From Desulforamulus ferrireducens (GTDB taxonomy: Bacteria > Bacillota > Desulfotomaculia > Desulfotomaculales > Desulfotomaculaceae), in assembly GCF_002005145.1 (NCBI RefSeq), contig NZ_CP019698.1, positions 1,054,001 to 1,118,000 of the forward strand: a stretch of 64,000 nucleotides of DNA, given 5' to 3'. The number at the start of each line of letters is the position of its first letter. Within the stretch, counting starts at the first letter, position 1. The position numbers were made by a program, and so were the translations under genes. Under the pieces are notes generated by a model that worked only from the letters and a program-made list of their open reading frames with translations, was not told where the DNA came from and did no database searches. Shown here piece by piece: positions 23,302-32,296 of this stretch.

Positions 23302-24315
23302 ATGATTGTGGTTATGCGTCCCAAAGCGGATGAGAATAAGGTTAATACGGTGTTAAACCGATTGAATAAAGCCGGTTTCCAAACCCACCTTTCCCAGGGG
23401 GTTGAAAGGACCATTATTGGTGCCATTGGCGATAAAACCAGAATGGGCGATTTGGCGCTGGAGGCTATGCCGGGGGTGGAAAGGATTGTCCCCATTCTGC
23501 AGCCCTATAAACTGGCCAGCAGGGCCTTTAAGGAAGAGGATACGGTTATTTCCGTGGGAGATATTAAGATTGGTGGCGAGCAAATTCATATCATGGCTGG
23601 TCCCTGTGCCGTGGAAAGCCGGGAGCAGTTGTTTGAGGCTGCGGAAATAGTTAAAGCAGCAGGTGCTACCATCCTCAGAGGCGGAGCCTTTAAACCCCGC
23701 ACCTCCCCCTACTCCTTCCAGGGCTTGGAAGAGCAAGGACTTAAATATTTAGCCGAAGCCCGGGAGAGGACAGGGCTAAAAATTGTTACCGAAGTGATGG
23801 ATGCCAACACCTTACCCATGGTAGCCGAGTATGCAGATATTTTACAAATTGGCACCCGCAATATGCAGAACTTCTTCCTCTTGCGGGAAGTGGCCAAGGT
23901 GGATAAGCCGGTGCTCTTAAAACGAGGCGCTTCGGCCACCATTGAGGAATGGTTAATGGCAGCGGAATACATCATGGCCGGTGGCAACTACAATGTTATT
24001 TTGTGTGAACGGGGCATCCGTACCTTTGAAAATTACACCCGTAATACCCTGGACCTTTCCGCAGTTCCTGTGGTGAAGCACTTATCCCACCTGCCGGTTA
24101 TTGTTGACCCCAGCCATGCCTTGGGTAAGTGGCGGTTTGTACCCTCCATGGCGGTGGCAGCGGTGGCTGCGGGAGCCGATGGTTTGTTAATTGAAGTTCA
24201 TCCCAACCCGGCGGAGGCCCTCTGCGATGGTCCCCAATCCCTCACACCGGAAAATTTCCAAGCCCTGATGAAGGACTTAGGCAAAGTGGCAGAGGCTGTG
24301 GGGAGAAAATTATAG
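23302..24315 (+). CDS. aroF: 3-deoxy-7-phosphoheptulonate synthase (DAHP synthase)
   Basis: First step of the shikimate pathway, from PEP and erythrose-4-phosphate. The ATG at 23302 follows AAGGAGGATCAT; the in-frame ATG at 23263 lacks such a site. The 337-aa protein has a ferredoxin-like regulatory domain (about 1-70) and a type I-beta barrel with GPCAVES at 100-106, [13 protein letters not shown] and the KPVLLKRG segment. The N-terminal domain is the feedback site in related enzymes. It opens the aroF-tyrA-aroA run. Confidence 0.96.
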   Translation: MIVVMRPKADENKVNTVLNRLNKAGFQTHLSQGVERTIIGAIGDKTRMGDLALEAMPGVERIVPILQPYKLASRAFKEEDTVISVGDIKIGGEQIHIMAGPCAVESREQLFEAAEIVKAAGATILRGGAFKPRTSPYSFQGLEEQGLKYLAEARERTGLKIVTEVMDANTLPMVAEYADILQIGTRNMQNFFLLREVAKVDKPVLLKRGASATIEEWLMAAEYIMAGGNYNVILCERGIRTFENYTRNTLDLSAVPVVKHLSHLPVIVDPSHALGKWRFVPSMAVAAVAAGADGLLIEVHPNPAEALCDGPQSLTPENFQALMKDLGKVAEAVGRKL

Positions 24316-24353
24316 CCGTCAGCGCAGGCTGATGGAAAAATGGAGGAAACCCT

Positions 24354-25235
24354 TTGTTATTTAAAAAAGTTGTCATCGCCGGTGTCGGTCTGATAGGCGG
24401 CTCGCTGGGACTTGCATTATGTAAACGTAATATTGTTCCGCAGGTGGTTGGGGTGGATCCCGACCAAGATAATCTCGAACTAGCTGTTCAGCTAGGGGCT
24501 GTCCACCAGGGAGCAACCCTGGCCGAGGCATTAACGGGGGCTGATTTGTTTATTATCGCCACCCCCATTGGTGTATCCTTGGGAGTGCTGGAGATGGCTC
24601 TGCCCTACCTGCAGCAGGGTACCATCGTGACGGATGTTGGCAGTGTTAAAGGGCGTTTGGTGGAACGGGCAGAGGCGATGCTGCCAGCAGGCATACATTT
24701 TATCGGCGGTCATCCCATGGCCGGCCTGGAGGTAGCAGGGGTGTCCGGTGCCAGGGAAGACTTATTTGAGGGTGCTTGCTATTTGCTCACCCCTACCGAG
24801 AAAACCGAACCAGCAGCACTGATTAGGTTAAGGGGCCTCATTGAGTGTCTGGGAGCCACGCCCATGGAATTGGATTACCGGGAGCATGACGAAGCTGTGG
24901 CGGTTATTAGTCACTTGCCCCATCTTTTATCCGCCGCCCTGGTGAATACCGTTTCCTACGATGCCAAGGAGCAACTATTATTAACCCTGGCTGCCGGAGG
25001 ATTTCGCGATACCACGCGGATAGCTGCTTCCAATCCCCTGATGTGGCGGGACATTTTACTTACCAACCGCTCCATGGTGCTGGCGGCCATTAATAAATTT
25101 CGCGTGCAACTTGATAAAATAGAGCAAAGCATTGAGCAATTTGACCCGGATATTTTGGTGGATGCTTTGACCAGGGCACAAAATTTGCGAAGTACTTTGC
25201 CTGAGAATCGCAAGTACCGTTTGAGAGATAAATGA
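24354..25235 (+). CDS. tyrA: Prephenate dehydrogenase
   Basis: It forms 4-hydroxyphenylpyruvate from prephenate with NAD+, towards tyrosine. At 293 aa it has the Rossmann motif GVGLIGGSLGLAL (about 9-21) and the GGHPMAGLEVAG catalytic stretch (about 119-130), and the C-terminal helical domain starts near 165 (HLPHLLSAALV). There is no C-terminal ACT domain, so it is a short form. It uses a TTG start after TGGAGGAAACCC. Confidence 0.95.
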   Translation: MLFKKVVIAGVGLIGGSLGLALCKRNIVPQVVGVDPDQDNLELAVQLGAVHQGATLAEALTGADLFIIATPIGVSLGVLEMALPYLQQGTIVTDVGSVKGRLVERAEAMLPAGIHFIGGHPMAGLEVAGVSGAREDLFEGACYLLTPTEKTEPAALIRLRGLIECLGATPMELDYREHDEAVAVISHLPHLLSAALVNTVSYDAKEQLLLTLAAGGFRDTTRIAASNPLMWRDILLTNRSMVLAAINKFRVQLDKIEQSIEQFDPDILVDALTRAQNLRSTLPENRKYRLRDK

Positions 25236-25292
25236 GACCCGAGCATGAGTTTGGAGGCCCGGAATTAAGTAAGTGTAGTTCAGAGGTGAAAA

Positions 25293-26582
25293 ATGAGGCT
25301 AACCATTAAGCCGGTACGACAACTGAAAGGTCAAATTACTGTCCCTGGTGATAAATCCATCTCTCACAGGGCGGTTATGTTAGGTGCCCTGGCCCGAGGC
25401 ACCACAGTGGTGGAAAATTTCCTAATGGGGGAAGACTGCCTGGCTACGGTTAATTGTTTTAAAGAGCTGGGAGTTCACATAGAGGGGCCGGTGGATGGCC
25501 GGCTAACCATTCAGGGAGCAGGTTTAGATGGCCTGAGGGAACCAGCCAGGGTACTGGATGCAGGTAACTCGGGTACCACCACGCGGCTAATGCTGGGCAT
25601 TTTAGCGGGGCAGCCCTTTTGCAGTGTTATTACCGGCGATGAATCTTTAAATAAACGTCCCATGGCCAGGGTCACTAAACCTTTGTCCCAAATGGGGGCA
25701 GTATTCCTGGGACGTCAGGATAATAACCTGCTGCCCCTGGCTGTCCGGGGAGGTAAATTAAAACCCATAGATTTTATTTCGCCGGTGGCCAGTGCACAAA
25801 TAAAATCGGCGGTACTGCTGGCAGGTTTATTTGCCCATGGGCAAACCTCGGTAACTGAGCCAACGGTCAGCAGGGATCATACCGAGCGAATGTTAAGATA
25901 TTTTGGCGCCGAGGTAACCACCTCGGGCACCACAGTCACGGTCCAAGGCCGTCCCCGGTTGGAGGGTAATAGGCTCAGGGTACCAGGGGATATATCCTCA
26001 GCGGCCTTTTTCATGGTTGCCGCGGCCATTATCCCGGACTCACAAATCACCCTGGAGGGTGTGGGGATTAATCCCACCAGATCTGGTATTATTGAGGTTT
26101 TACAGCAGATGGGTGCTCAGGTGCGGCTGATTAATCAACGCCAATATGGCCAGGAACCGGTGGCGGACATTATCATTGCCGGCGGAGAACTGAGGAGTAC
26201 CGAGATAGCCGGGGCCATGATACCTAAGCTAATCGATGAAATTCCTGTACTGGCAGTGGCTGCGGCCTGTGCTAAGGGTACCACTGTGTTTCGTGACGCC
26301 GGTGAGCTAAGGGTTAAGGAAAGCGACCGCATAGCAGCACTGGCGACGGAATTGGCCAAATTTGGCACGGCAGTTGAGGAGTTGCCCGATGGACTGATGA
26401 TCCATGGCGGTACCACCTTAACCGGCACCACCTGCCGCAGCTATGGTGATCATCGCATGGCCATGGCCATGGCAGTGGCCGGGCTGGCTGCCCAAGGTCA
26501 AACTGTTATAGAGGATGCAGGTTGTATGGCAGTGAGTTATCCTGGTTTTGTAGATGCATTAAATAAATTATCGGTAGAATAA
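25293..26582 (+). CDS. aroA: 3-phosphoshikimate 1-carboxyvinyltransferase (EPSP synthase)
   Basis: It adds PEP to shikimate-3-phosphate, the sixth shikimate step. At 429 aa it has the hallmarks PGDKSISHRAVMLGALA (about 18-34), DAGNSGTTTRLMLGIL, LNKRPM and VKESDRIAALA, and the closing YGDHRMAMAMAVAGL. It belongs to the class with an Ala or Gly at the glyphosate-sensitive site by general layout; the exact class cannot be set by eye. A terminator follows, so it ends the aro transcript. Confidence 0.97.
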   Translation: MRLTIKPVRQLKGQITVPGDKSISHRAVMLGALARGTTVVENFLMGEDCLATVNCFKELGVHIEGPVDGRLTIQGAGLDGLREPARVLDAGNSGTTTRLMLGILAGQPFCSVITGDESLNKRPMARVTKPLSQMGAVFLGRQDNNLLPLAVRGGKLKPIDFISPVASAQIKSAVLLAGLFAHGQTSVTEPTVSRDHTERMLRYFGAEVTTSGTTVTVQGRPRLEGNRLRVPGDISSAAFFMVAAAIIPDSQITLEGVGINPTRSGIIEVLQQMGAQVRLINQRQYGQEPVADIIIAGGELRSTEIAGAMIPKLIDEIPVLAVAAACAKGTTVFRDAGELRVKESDRIAALATELAKFGTAVEELPDGLMIHGGTTLTGTTCRSYGDHRMAMAMAVAGLAAQGQTVIEDAGCMAVSYPGFVDALNKLSVE

Positions 26583-26583
26583 T

Positions 26584-26615
26584 AGCCAGAAGAGACCTCC
26601 CTCTTCTGGCTTTTT
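26584..26615 (+). terminator. Rho-independent terminator after aroA
   Basis: AGCCAGAAGAG (26584-26594) and CTCTTCTGGCT (26601-26611) form an 11-bp perfect stem, with TTTTAA after. Confidence 0.9.
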
Positions 26616-26698
26616 AATTGTGAAAAAAAGGTATTTTTGGTCCGATGTCGAAAGACCTATAAGGTGTTTTCTAGGTTAATCAATTGGAGGTTAATTGT

Positions 26699-27367
26699 TT
26701 GCTGGATAAAAAATGTATTGCCATTGATGGGCCGGCAGGAGCCGGTAAAAGTACGGTAGCTAAACTGGTGGCACAGGCCCTCAATTTTCTCTATATAGAT
26801 ACCGGGGCCATGTATCGTGCCATTACTTTAAAGGCTTTGCGACAAAATTTGGACTTGCAAGATGAAGAAAGCTTAACTCAGTTGGCTAAGGATAGTATCA
26901 TTAAATTGGTGCCGGGTTCCCAGCAAAGGGTGCTGCTGGATGATGAGGATGTAACCGAGGAAATTCGTTCGCCCGAGGTTACCGGTCAGGTTTCCACAGT
27001 GGCTAAAATTGCCGGAGTTAGGGAAGTGATGGTGCAACGCCAAAGGGAAATGGCACAGGAGACCAGTGTTGTCATGGATGGCAGGGATATTGGCACTGTT
27101 GTCCTGCCGGATGCCAATGCCAAGTTTTTTCTGACCGCCTCTGCCGAGGAACGGGCCAACCGGAGAGCTAGGGAATTAAGAGCGAAAGGTTATCAGATAG
27201 ATATAGAACAATTGACCAAGGAAATAAAGGAAAGAGATTACATGGACAGCAACCGTGCGGTATCACCGCTGGTACCGGCGGATGATGCCATTACCATTGA
27301 TAGTACCGGCATGACTATTGAGGAAGTGGTTGCTACCATCATTGACATGGTGGAAAAGGGAAAATAG
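26699..27367 (+). CDS. cmk: Cytidylate kinase
   Basis: It phosphorylates CMP/dCMP. I place the start at TTG 26699, since GGAGG at 26685-26689 lies 9 nt upstream; the earlier in-frame TTG at 26684 overlaps that site. The 222-aa protein has the P-loop GPAGAGKST at 11-19, DTGAMYRAITL (about 32-42), and the DGRDIGTVVLPDA segment (about 126-138). The order cmk-plsC-ispH/rpsA is common in this group. Confidence 0.96.
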   Translation: MLDKKCIAIDGPAGAGKSTVAKLVAQALNFLYIDTGAMYRAITLKALRQNLDLQDEESLTQLAKDSIIKLVPGSQQRVLLDDEDVTEEIRSPEVTGQVSTVAKIAGVREVMVQRQREMAQETSVVMDGRDIGTVVLPDANAKFFLTASAEERANRRARELRAKGYQIDIEQLTKEIKERDYMDSNRAVSPLVPADDAITIDSTGMTIEEVVATIIDMVEKGK

Positions 27368-27376
27368 GAGGAGATC

Positions 27377-27958
27377 ATGTTATTATATCGTGTACTCCGG
27401 GTGATTATCCGTTGGATATTACTCATCTGGCGTAGATGGGAAGTAATTGGTGTCAACCACTTGCCAGTCAAGGGCGGTGTGGTGGTGGTCAGTAACCACA
27501 GTAGCAACCTGGACCCGGTGGTGGTAGGTTGTGCCTTAACCAGACCTATTCACTTTATGGCTAAACAAGAATTATTCCAAATCCCCATTCTAGTTAACAT
27601 AATTAAATTACTACTGGCCTTTCCGGTAAATAGAGAAAAATCAGACCGTAATGCCATTCGTACCGCTTTGAAAATACTACAGGAAGGTGAGCTGGTGGGC
27701 ATCTTTCCGGAAGGAACCAGAAGTAAAACCGGGGAATTACAAAAGCCTCATATAGGGGCGGCAATGCTGGCAATTAAAGCTGATGTCCCTATTTTACCAG
27801 TGGCCCTGAAGGGTACCAGAGGCCTGTTTAATAAAGTAACTGTGGTGGTGGGAAAACCCATCTATATTCCCGAAATCTGGAGCAATCGTCCTGGCAAAGA
27901 GGAAATGGAGGCCCTTAGCGAACGGGTAATGAAAGAAATCGCGGCATTATTGAAGTAG
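27377..27958 (+). CDS. plsC: 1-acylglycerol-3-phosphate acyltransferase
   Basis: It makes phosphatidic acid from lysophosphatidate at the membrane. At 193 aa, it has the catalytic HX4D motif in SNHSSNLDPV (about 39-48) and the second motif FPEGTRSKTG (about 113-122). It starts 9 nt after cmk with TAGGAGGAGATC, and its stop codon adjoins the ispH-S1 gene; all three are probably co-transcribed. Together with plsY and gpsA (8 kb away) it covers the early phospholipid steps. Confidence 0.95.
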   Translation: MLLYRVLRVIIRWILLIWRRWEVIGVNHLPVKGGVVVVSNHSSNLDPVVVGCALTRPIHFMAKQELFQIPILVNIIKLLLAFPVNREKSDRNAIRTALKILQEGELVGIFPEGTRSKTGELQKPHIGAAMLAIKADVPILPVALKGTRGLFNKVTVVVGKPIYIPEIWSNRPGKEEMEALSERVMKEIAALLK

Positions 27959-27972
27959 TGGAGGGTGATTTT

Positions 27973-29991
27973 TTGCAAGTCAAGGTAGCCAACAAAGCAG
28001 GTTTTTGCTATGGTGTAAAAAGGGCCATTGATTTAGCCTTAACCCAGGCTAAAAAAGATGATGGTCCGGTCTATACCCTAGGTCCTCTGATCCATAACCC
28101 ACAAGTGGTCCAGGATTTGGCCCAGCGGGGAATTCAAGAAATAAACAGCCTTGATCATGTGCAAACTGGTACTGTAATTATTCGTTCCCACGGCGTGGGA
28201 CCTGACATATTAAAAAAAGCTGCGGAGAAGAATCTTAAAGTATTGGATGCAACCTGTCCCTTTGTGGCAAAAGCCCAGAAATATGCCCGGGAAATGGCGG
28301 AAGAGGGTCTTCCGGTGTTTATCCTGGGTGACCCTGGACATCCAGAGGTGCAAGGTATTTTGGGCTGGACCAATGGTAAGGGTATCGTGGTTGAAAGTGC
28401 TGATGAAATAAGTCGGGTGGAACATCCAAAGGTAGGAGTGGTGGCACAAACAACTCAGCCACTGGCTAACTACCAGAGATTGGTGGAAGCCCTTCAAGAA
28501 CAAGGAGTCCAAGTGGATGCCCGTAACACCATTTGTCATGCCACTGGGGAGCGCCAGCGAGCTGCGTTGGAGTTGGCTCAAGAGGTGGACGTGGTAGTGG
28601 TGGTAGGGGGAAAGACAAGTGCCAATACCAAAAAATTAGCCAAACTCTGTGAAGAGACCGGGACTCCCACCTACCATATAGAGTCTGCAGAGGAACTGCA
28701 ACAGGAATGGTTCAGGGATTGCCGGAAGGCTGGACTTACAGCGGGCGCTTCAACACCTGACGCAATTATAGAGGAGGTTAAAAGAAGGATGAACGAACTG
28801 GATCAAATGACCAATGGCGACGAGACAATGAACCAAGCAATGGAGGTAAAGTCCCCCAGAACCGGCGAACTGGTAAAGGGTGTTGTGGTTCAAGTGAGCA
28901 ATGATGAAGTGCTGGTGGATATTGGGGCAAAGTCGGAGGGTGTTATCCCCCGCAAAGAACTGGCCTTTTATGGTGTAGATAATCCCCAGGAAATAGTAAA
29001 ACTTGGGGATGAAATAGAGTGTGTGGTCATCAAGGCTGAGGATAACGAAGGTAAGATTCTCTTATCCAAAGTCCGGGCCGATGCTGAAAAGGCCTGGGAT
29101 AACTTGGAACAAGCTATGGAAAATGGCACCATCATTAAAGGCACTGTTCGTGAAGTTGTCAAGGGTGGCCTACTGGTTGATGTGGGAGTACGTGCCTTCA
29201 TGCCTGCTTCCCTGGTGGAAAGGGGTTATGTTGAGGACCTGTCCCAATATCTCAATCAGGAAGTAGAAGTAAAAATTATTGAAATGAGTAAGCCCCGTAA
29301 AAAAGTAGTTGTCTCCCGTAAGGTTGTTCTAGAAGAAGAAAGTGCTCGTAAACGCGAAGAACTGCTGACTACCTTGCAAGAGGGACAGGTGGTAAAGGGT
29401 ATTGTTCGTCGTTTAACCAATTTTGGTGCCTTTGTGGATCTAGGCGGCCTGGATGGTTTACTGCACATTTCTGAAATGAGCTGGCATCGGATTAACCATC
29501 CGCAGGAAGTTGTTAAAGTAGGCGATGAATTAGAAGTTGCTGTTCTCAAGGTGGATCGGGAAAACGAGAAGATTTCCCTTGGTCTTAAGCAGGTATTGCC
29601 CAACCCCTGGGATACCGTTGAAGAAAAATATCCCGTTGGTAGTATTTTCCCGGCCAAGGTTGTCCGCTTAGCGCCCTTTGGTGCCTTCGTTCAATTGGAA
29701 CCTGGCATTGAAGGCTTGGTACACATCTCCCACCTGGCTAACCACCATGTGGAAAAGCCCGAAGACGTGGTTAAAGAGGGAGAAGAAGTTAAGGTTAAGG
29801 TGCTCAGCATCGATAAAGCCGAAAAACGTATTCGCCTGTCCATCCGGGAAGCCAATAAAGAAGAACGTTCCCGTGAAGCCAGTGCCATTAAACAGGAAGA
29901 ACCGGCGGTGGAGCCGGAAACTTTACCAGCCCCGGAAGAAAAGATTACCTTGGGCGACATTGTTGGGGATCAGTTAAAGGAGATTGAGTAA
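27973..29991 (+). CDS. ispH: IspH (HMBPP reductase) fused to ribosomal protein S1
   Basis: The first ~285 residues are IspH, the last enzyme of the MEP isoprenoid pathway, with the [4Fe-4S] cysteines in AGFCYGV (C12), DATCPFV (about 95) and NTICHA. Residues about 300-640 hold four S1 RNA-binding repeats (KGVVVQVSNDEVLVDIG, KGTVREVVKGGLLVDVG, KGIVRRLTNFGAFVDLG, PAKVVRLAPFGAFVQLE). An acidic tail ends the protein. This fusion is known in clostridia; how the two halves cooperate is unclear. I chose TTG at 27973, preceded by GGAGGGTGA; GTG at 27958 overlaps that site. Total 672 aa. Confidence 0.96.
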   Translation: MQVKVANKAGFCYGVKRAIDLALTQAKKDDGPVYTLGPLIHNPQVVQDLAQRGIQEINSLDHVQTGTVIIRSHGVGPDILKKAAEKNLKVLDATCPFVAKAQKYAREMAEEGLPVFILGDPGHPEVQGILGWTNGKGIVVESADEISRVEHPKVGVVAQTTQPLANYQRLVEALQEQGVQVDARNTICHATGERQRAALELAQEVDVVVVVGGKTSANTKKLAKLCEETGTPTYHIESAEELQQEWFRDCRKAGLTAGASTPDAIIEEVKRRMNELDQMTNGDETMNQAMEVKSPRTGELVKGVVVQVSNDEVLVDIGAKSEGVIPRKELAFYGVDNPQEIVKLGDEIECVVIKAEDNEGKILLSKVRADAEKAWDNLEQAMENGTIIKGTVREVVKGGLLVDVGVRAFMPASLVERGYVEDLSQYLNQEVEVKIIEMSKPRKKVVVSRKVVLEEESARKREELLTTLQEGQVVKGIVRRLTNFGAFVDLGGLDGLLHISEMSWHRINHPQEVVKVGDELEVAVLKVDRENEKISLGLKQVLPNPWDTVEEKYPVGSIFPAKVVRLAPFGAFVQLEPGIEGLVHISHLANHHVEKPEDVVKEGEEVKVKVLSIDKAEKRIRLSIREANKEERSREASAIKQEEPAVEPETLPAPEEKITLGDIVGDQLKEIE

Positions 29992-30012
29992 ATTATAGGG
30001 CGATGCCCTGGT

Positions 30013-30049
30013 AAAACGACTGTCTTGAGAGGCAGTCGTTTTTTTTTCA
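30013..30049 (+). terminator. Rho-independent terminator after ispH-S1
   Basis: AAAACGACTG (30013-30022) pairs with CAGTCGTTTT (30033-30042), followed by a long T-run. Confidence 0.92.
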
Positions 30050-30064
30050 GCCATTTGCTTATCA

Positions 30065-30079
30065 GACAGACGGTCTGTC
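30065..30079. promoter_or_regulatory. 15-bp palindrome, candidate operator
   Basis: GACAGAC, one central G, GTCTGTC: a perfect 7-bp inverted repeat of the kind bound by TetR-family dimers. It lies between the terminator and the DUF1614-spoIIP genes, about 90 nt before the start. No TetR-type gene is in the window. Confidence 0.35.
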
Positions 30080-30170
30080 CCGGAGGAATGCCATAAGCTT
30101 GCATATTTTGACCAGCAGAGGGAAATCTATTTTTTAGATATCTACTTTGAATACACAAGGGGGCAAGTTT

Positions 30171-30944
30171 ATGGATCGTTTTCCACTGGGACTTATTGTC
30201 TTAATTGTCGTATCCCTACTAATTTTCTTTGGTGTAGCCCAAAGGGCTTTGGATCGGATGAGACTGTCAGACAAAGGGGCCCTGGCGGTAATACTGGCTA
30301 TTATTGTCGGTAGTTTTATTGATATTCCCATTCCAGGCATGAGGGTTCCTTTGGAAATTAACCTTGGCGGGGCGCTGGTACCGGTAGCCTTGGCCATTTA
30401 CCTGCTAGCCAAAGCTGGTACCGGTAAGGAGGTAACCAGGGCGCTACTATCTTCCTTAGTAACCTTTGGCGTGATCTGGTTTTTAAGTACCCGAGTAATG
30501 ACAGGTATCACTGAGCCGGCGGGTGGCTTAAATTTTATCGATGCTCTTTATGTCTTTCCCATTGTTGCTGCCATTATTGCCTATGTTGCCGGACGTTCCC
30601 GAAGAAGCGCCTTCATTGGTGCCACCCTGGGGGTTATTTTGTGGGATGTGGCTAACTATATTTACTTTCTCCAAAATAACGCCACCAATGCTGTGAAGAG
30701 TATCGGGGGAGCCGGTGCCTTTGATACCATCGTCATTTCCGGCATTTTGGCGGTTCTCCTGGCGGACTTAATTGGGGAAACCCGGGAGAGACTACAGGGT
30801 GGCCCGGTCTCTGAAGGTAAACCCGATGCTTTGTTAGCCGGTTTAAGGAAACCAGAGTTTGATCAAAAGGTGAGCAAGAAAACCGAAGAACCAGATAAGC
30901 ATGCCAGTGAGACAAGGAAGGAGGGTGACCGCCTTGAAGACTAA
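30171..30944 (+). CDS. DUF1614 membrane protein
   Basis: I place the start at the ATG at 30171, which follows AAGGGGGCAAGTTT; an in-frame ATG-like codon at 30147 has no site. The 257-aa protein has about six hydrophobic helices (residues 3-25, 35-52, 62-80, 90-105, 120-145, 150-175 and 185-205), the conserved segment GSFIDIPIP (about 44-52), and a hydrophilic, charged C-terminal tail from about 210. DUF1614 proteins have no known activity. Its last codons overlap the start of spoIIP, so they are translated together, which suggests a sporulation link. Confidence 0.85.
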   Translation: MDRFPLGLIVLIVVSLLIFFGVAQRALDRMRLSDKGALAVILAIIVGSFIDIPIPGMRVPLEINLGGALVPVALAIYLLAKAGTGKEVTRALLSSLVTFGVIWFLSTRVMTGITEPAGGLNFIDALYVFPIVAAIIAYVAGRSRRSAFIGATLGVILWDVANYIYFLQNNATNAVKSIGGAGAFDTIVISGILAVLLADLIGETRERLQGGPVSEGKPDALLAGLRKPEFDQKVSKKTEEPDKHASETRKEGDRLED

Positions 30945-32229
30945 AAGGTTCACGATAGTTCTCAGCATTTGTCTAATGTTAGTGGGAATCGGTGTCATCA
31001 CACAGTTAACAACTGCCGATTCGGTACGCCCGGCTTGGAATCCGGCATCCATATTATCCGGTCAAGGTTTAGAACACCAGGTGGGTGAGGCCATCAAGAT
31101 TGTTGATAACAAAGGAAATGTTATCAGCCAGGCTTGTCAGGGTGTTTCCGTGGGTGATGAGATTATCAGTGCGGATGGTAAACACTACCGCATTGTCAAA
31201 CTGAATAAAGATCGAGCCATTGTAAAATCTCTGGGTATGGACAAGGAATTCCTGGCCTGGAACGAATACTTTACCGATGAACGCCTGGCCATGGCAGCGG
31301 CAACTAAAAAAACCGGTAAGGTGGGTATTTATCATACACATTCCGATGAATCTTATGTACCTTCCGATGGCAGTGAGAGCAAACCCTTCAAGGGGGGGAT
31401 TTATGATGTAGGTCAATCCCTGTCAACACGGCTACAAGAAAAATCAGGCACTGAGGTTCTCTATGATAAAACCCCCCACGACCCCCATGATAATGCTGCC
31501 TATCAAAGGTCGCGGCGTACTGCCACTAAGTTAATGAAGGAAAACCCCATTGCCTTAATCGATGTCCACCGGGATGGTATACCGGACCCAGATTATTATT
31601 CAGCCAAAGTATCCGATACCAATGTAAGTAAATTAAGACTGGTAGTGGGGAGACAAAACCCCAATATGCAGGCCAACCTGAGTTTTGCCAAAAAAATGAT
31701 GGCTTATGCCAACAAGGTGCATCCAGGTATTGTCAAAGAAATCTTTATGGCCAAGGGTAATTATAACCAGGATTTAATGCCCACAGCCCTCTTAATTGAA
31801 GCCGGTACCCATACCAATACCAAAGGACAGGCCGAAAGAGGCGTTGCCCTGTTTGCCGATGCCATACCTATTGTGCTGGGCATTGAAGGGGGACCTGCGG
31901 AAGCCCAGGGTAAAACCGGCTTTAAAGGTATCACAGACAGAGGAGCTACTGCTGAAAATAGCGGCGGTTGGAAGGCAGTGGGCTGGATCTTAGGTTTAAC
32001 CCTCCTGTTAGGTGGTGGTTTCCTGTTAATCAGTACCGGTAGCCTAAAGGGTGTGGGTGAACGCATTGGTGCCTTTGGTAAGGAATTTAGTAATTACCTG
32101 GGACCTCTCAAGAAAAGGATGCAGGGCAAGAAAAGAGCCACCAAAGACACATCCGAGACCACTAAAGCCAGTTATGACCAAGCAGATCGTGCTGTTATTG
32201 ACCATAGGGATGACGTAACAGAAGATTAA
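30934..32229 (+). CDS. spoIIP: Stage II sporulation protein P
   Basis: A cell-wall amidase/endopeptidase that acts in engulfment with SpoIID and SpoIIM. I chose TTG at 30934 because GGAGGGTGACC lies before it. The 431-aa protein has an N-terminal membrane segment (about 6-27) and the amidase domain with VGIYHTHSDESYVPS (about 128-142), HDPHDNAAYQRSR, IDVHRDGIP (about 210-218) and LLIEAGTHTNT. A second hydrophobic stretch (about 350-372) with a basic tail follows the catalytic part, which is unusual for the best known SpoIIP and could be a second anchor. No spoIID or spoIIM is in the window. Confidence 0.93.
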   Translation: MKTKRFTIVLSICLMLVGIGVITQLTTADSVRPAWNPASILSGQGLEHQVGEAIKIVDNKGNVISQACQGVSVGDEIISADGKHYRIVKLNKDRAIVKSLGMDKEFLAWNEYFTDERLAMAAATKKTGKVGIYHTHSDESYVPSDGSESKPFKGGIYDVGQSLSTRLQEKSGTEVLYDKTPHDPHDNAAYQRSRRTATKLMKENPIALIDVHRDGIPDPDYYSAKVSDTNVSKLRLVVGRQNPNMQANLSFAKKMMAYANKVHPGIVKEIFMAKGNYNQDLMPTALLIEAGTHTNTKGQAERGVALFADAIPIVLGIEGGPAEAQGKTGFKGITDRGATAENSGGWKAVGWILGLTLLLGGGFLLISTGSLKGVGERIGAFGKEFSNYLGPLKKRMQGKKRATKDTSETTKASYDQADRAVIDHRDDVTED

Positions 32230-32232
32230 AAG

Positions 32233-32259
32233 TACTGCCGCCTTCTTAAGGCGGCAGTA
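32233..32259. terminator. 12-bp perfect hairpin without T-run
   Basis: TACTGCCGCCTT (32233-32244), loop CTT, AAGGCGGCAGTA (32248-32259). No T-tract follows on the plus strand (ATTGCGATATTC), so it may stabilise the mRNA 3' end or pause polymerase rather than terminate. The arm AAGGCGGCAGT also occurs in the terminator at 4887-4897. Confidence 0.5.
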
Positions 32260-32296
32260 TTGCGATATTCGGCTTGGCATGGCAAGGAGTGATTTA

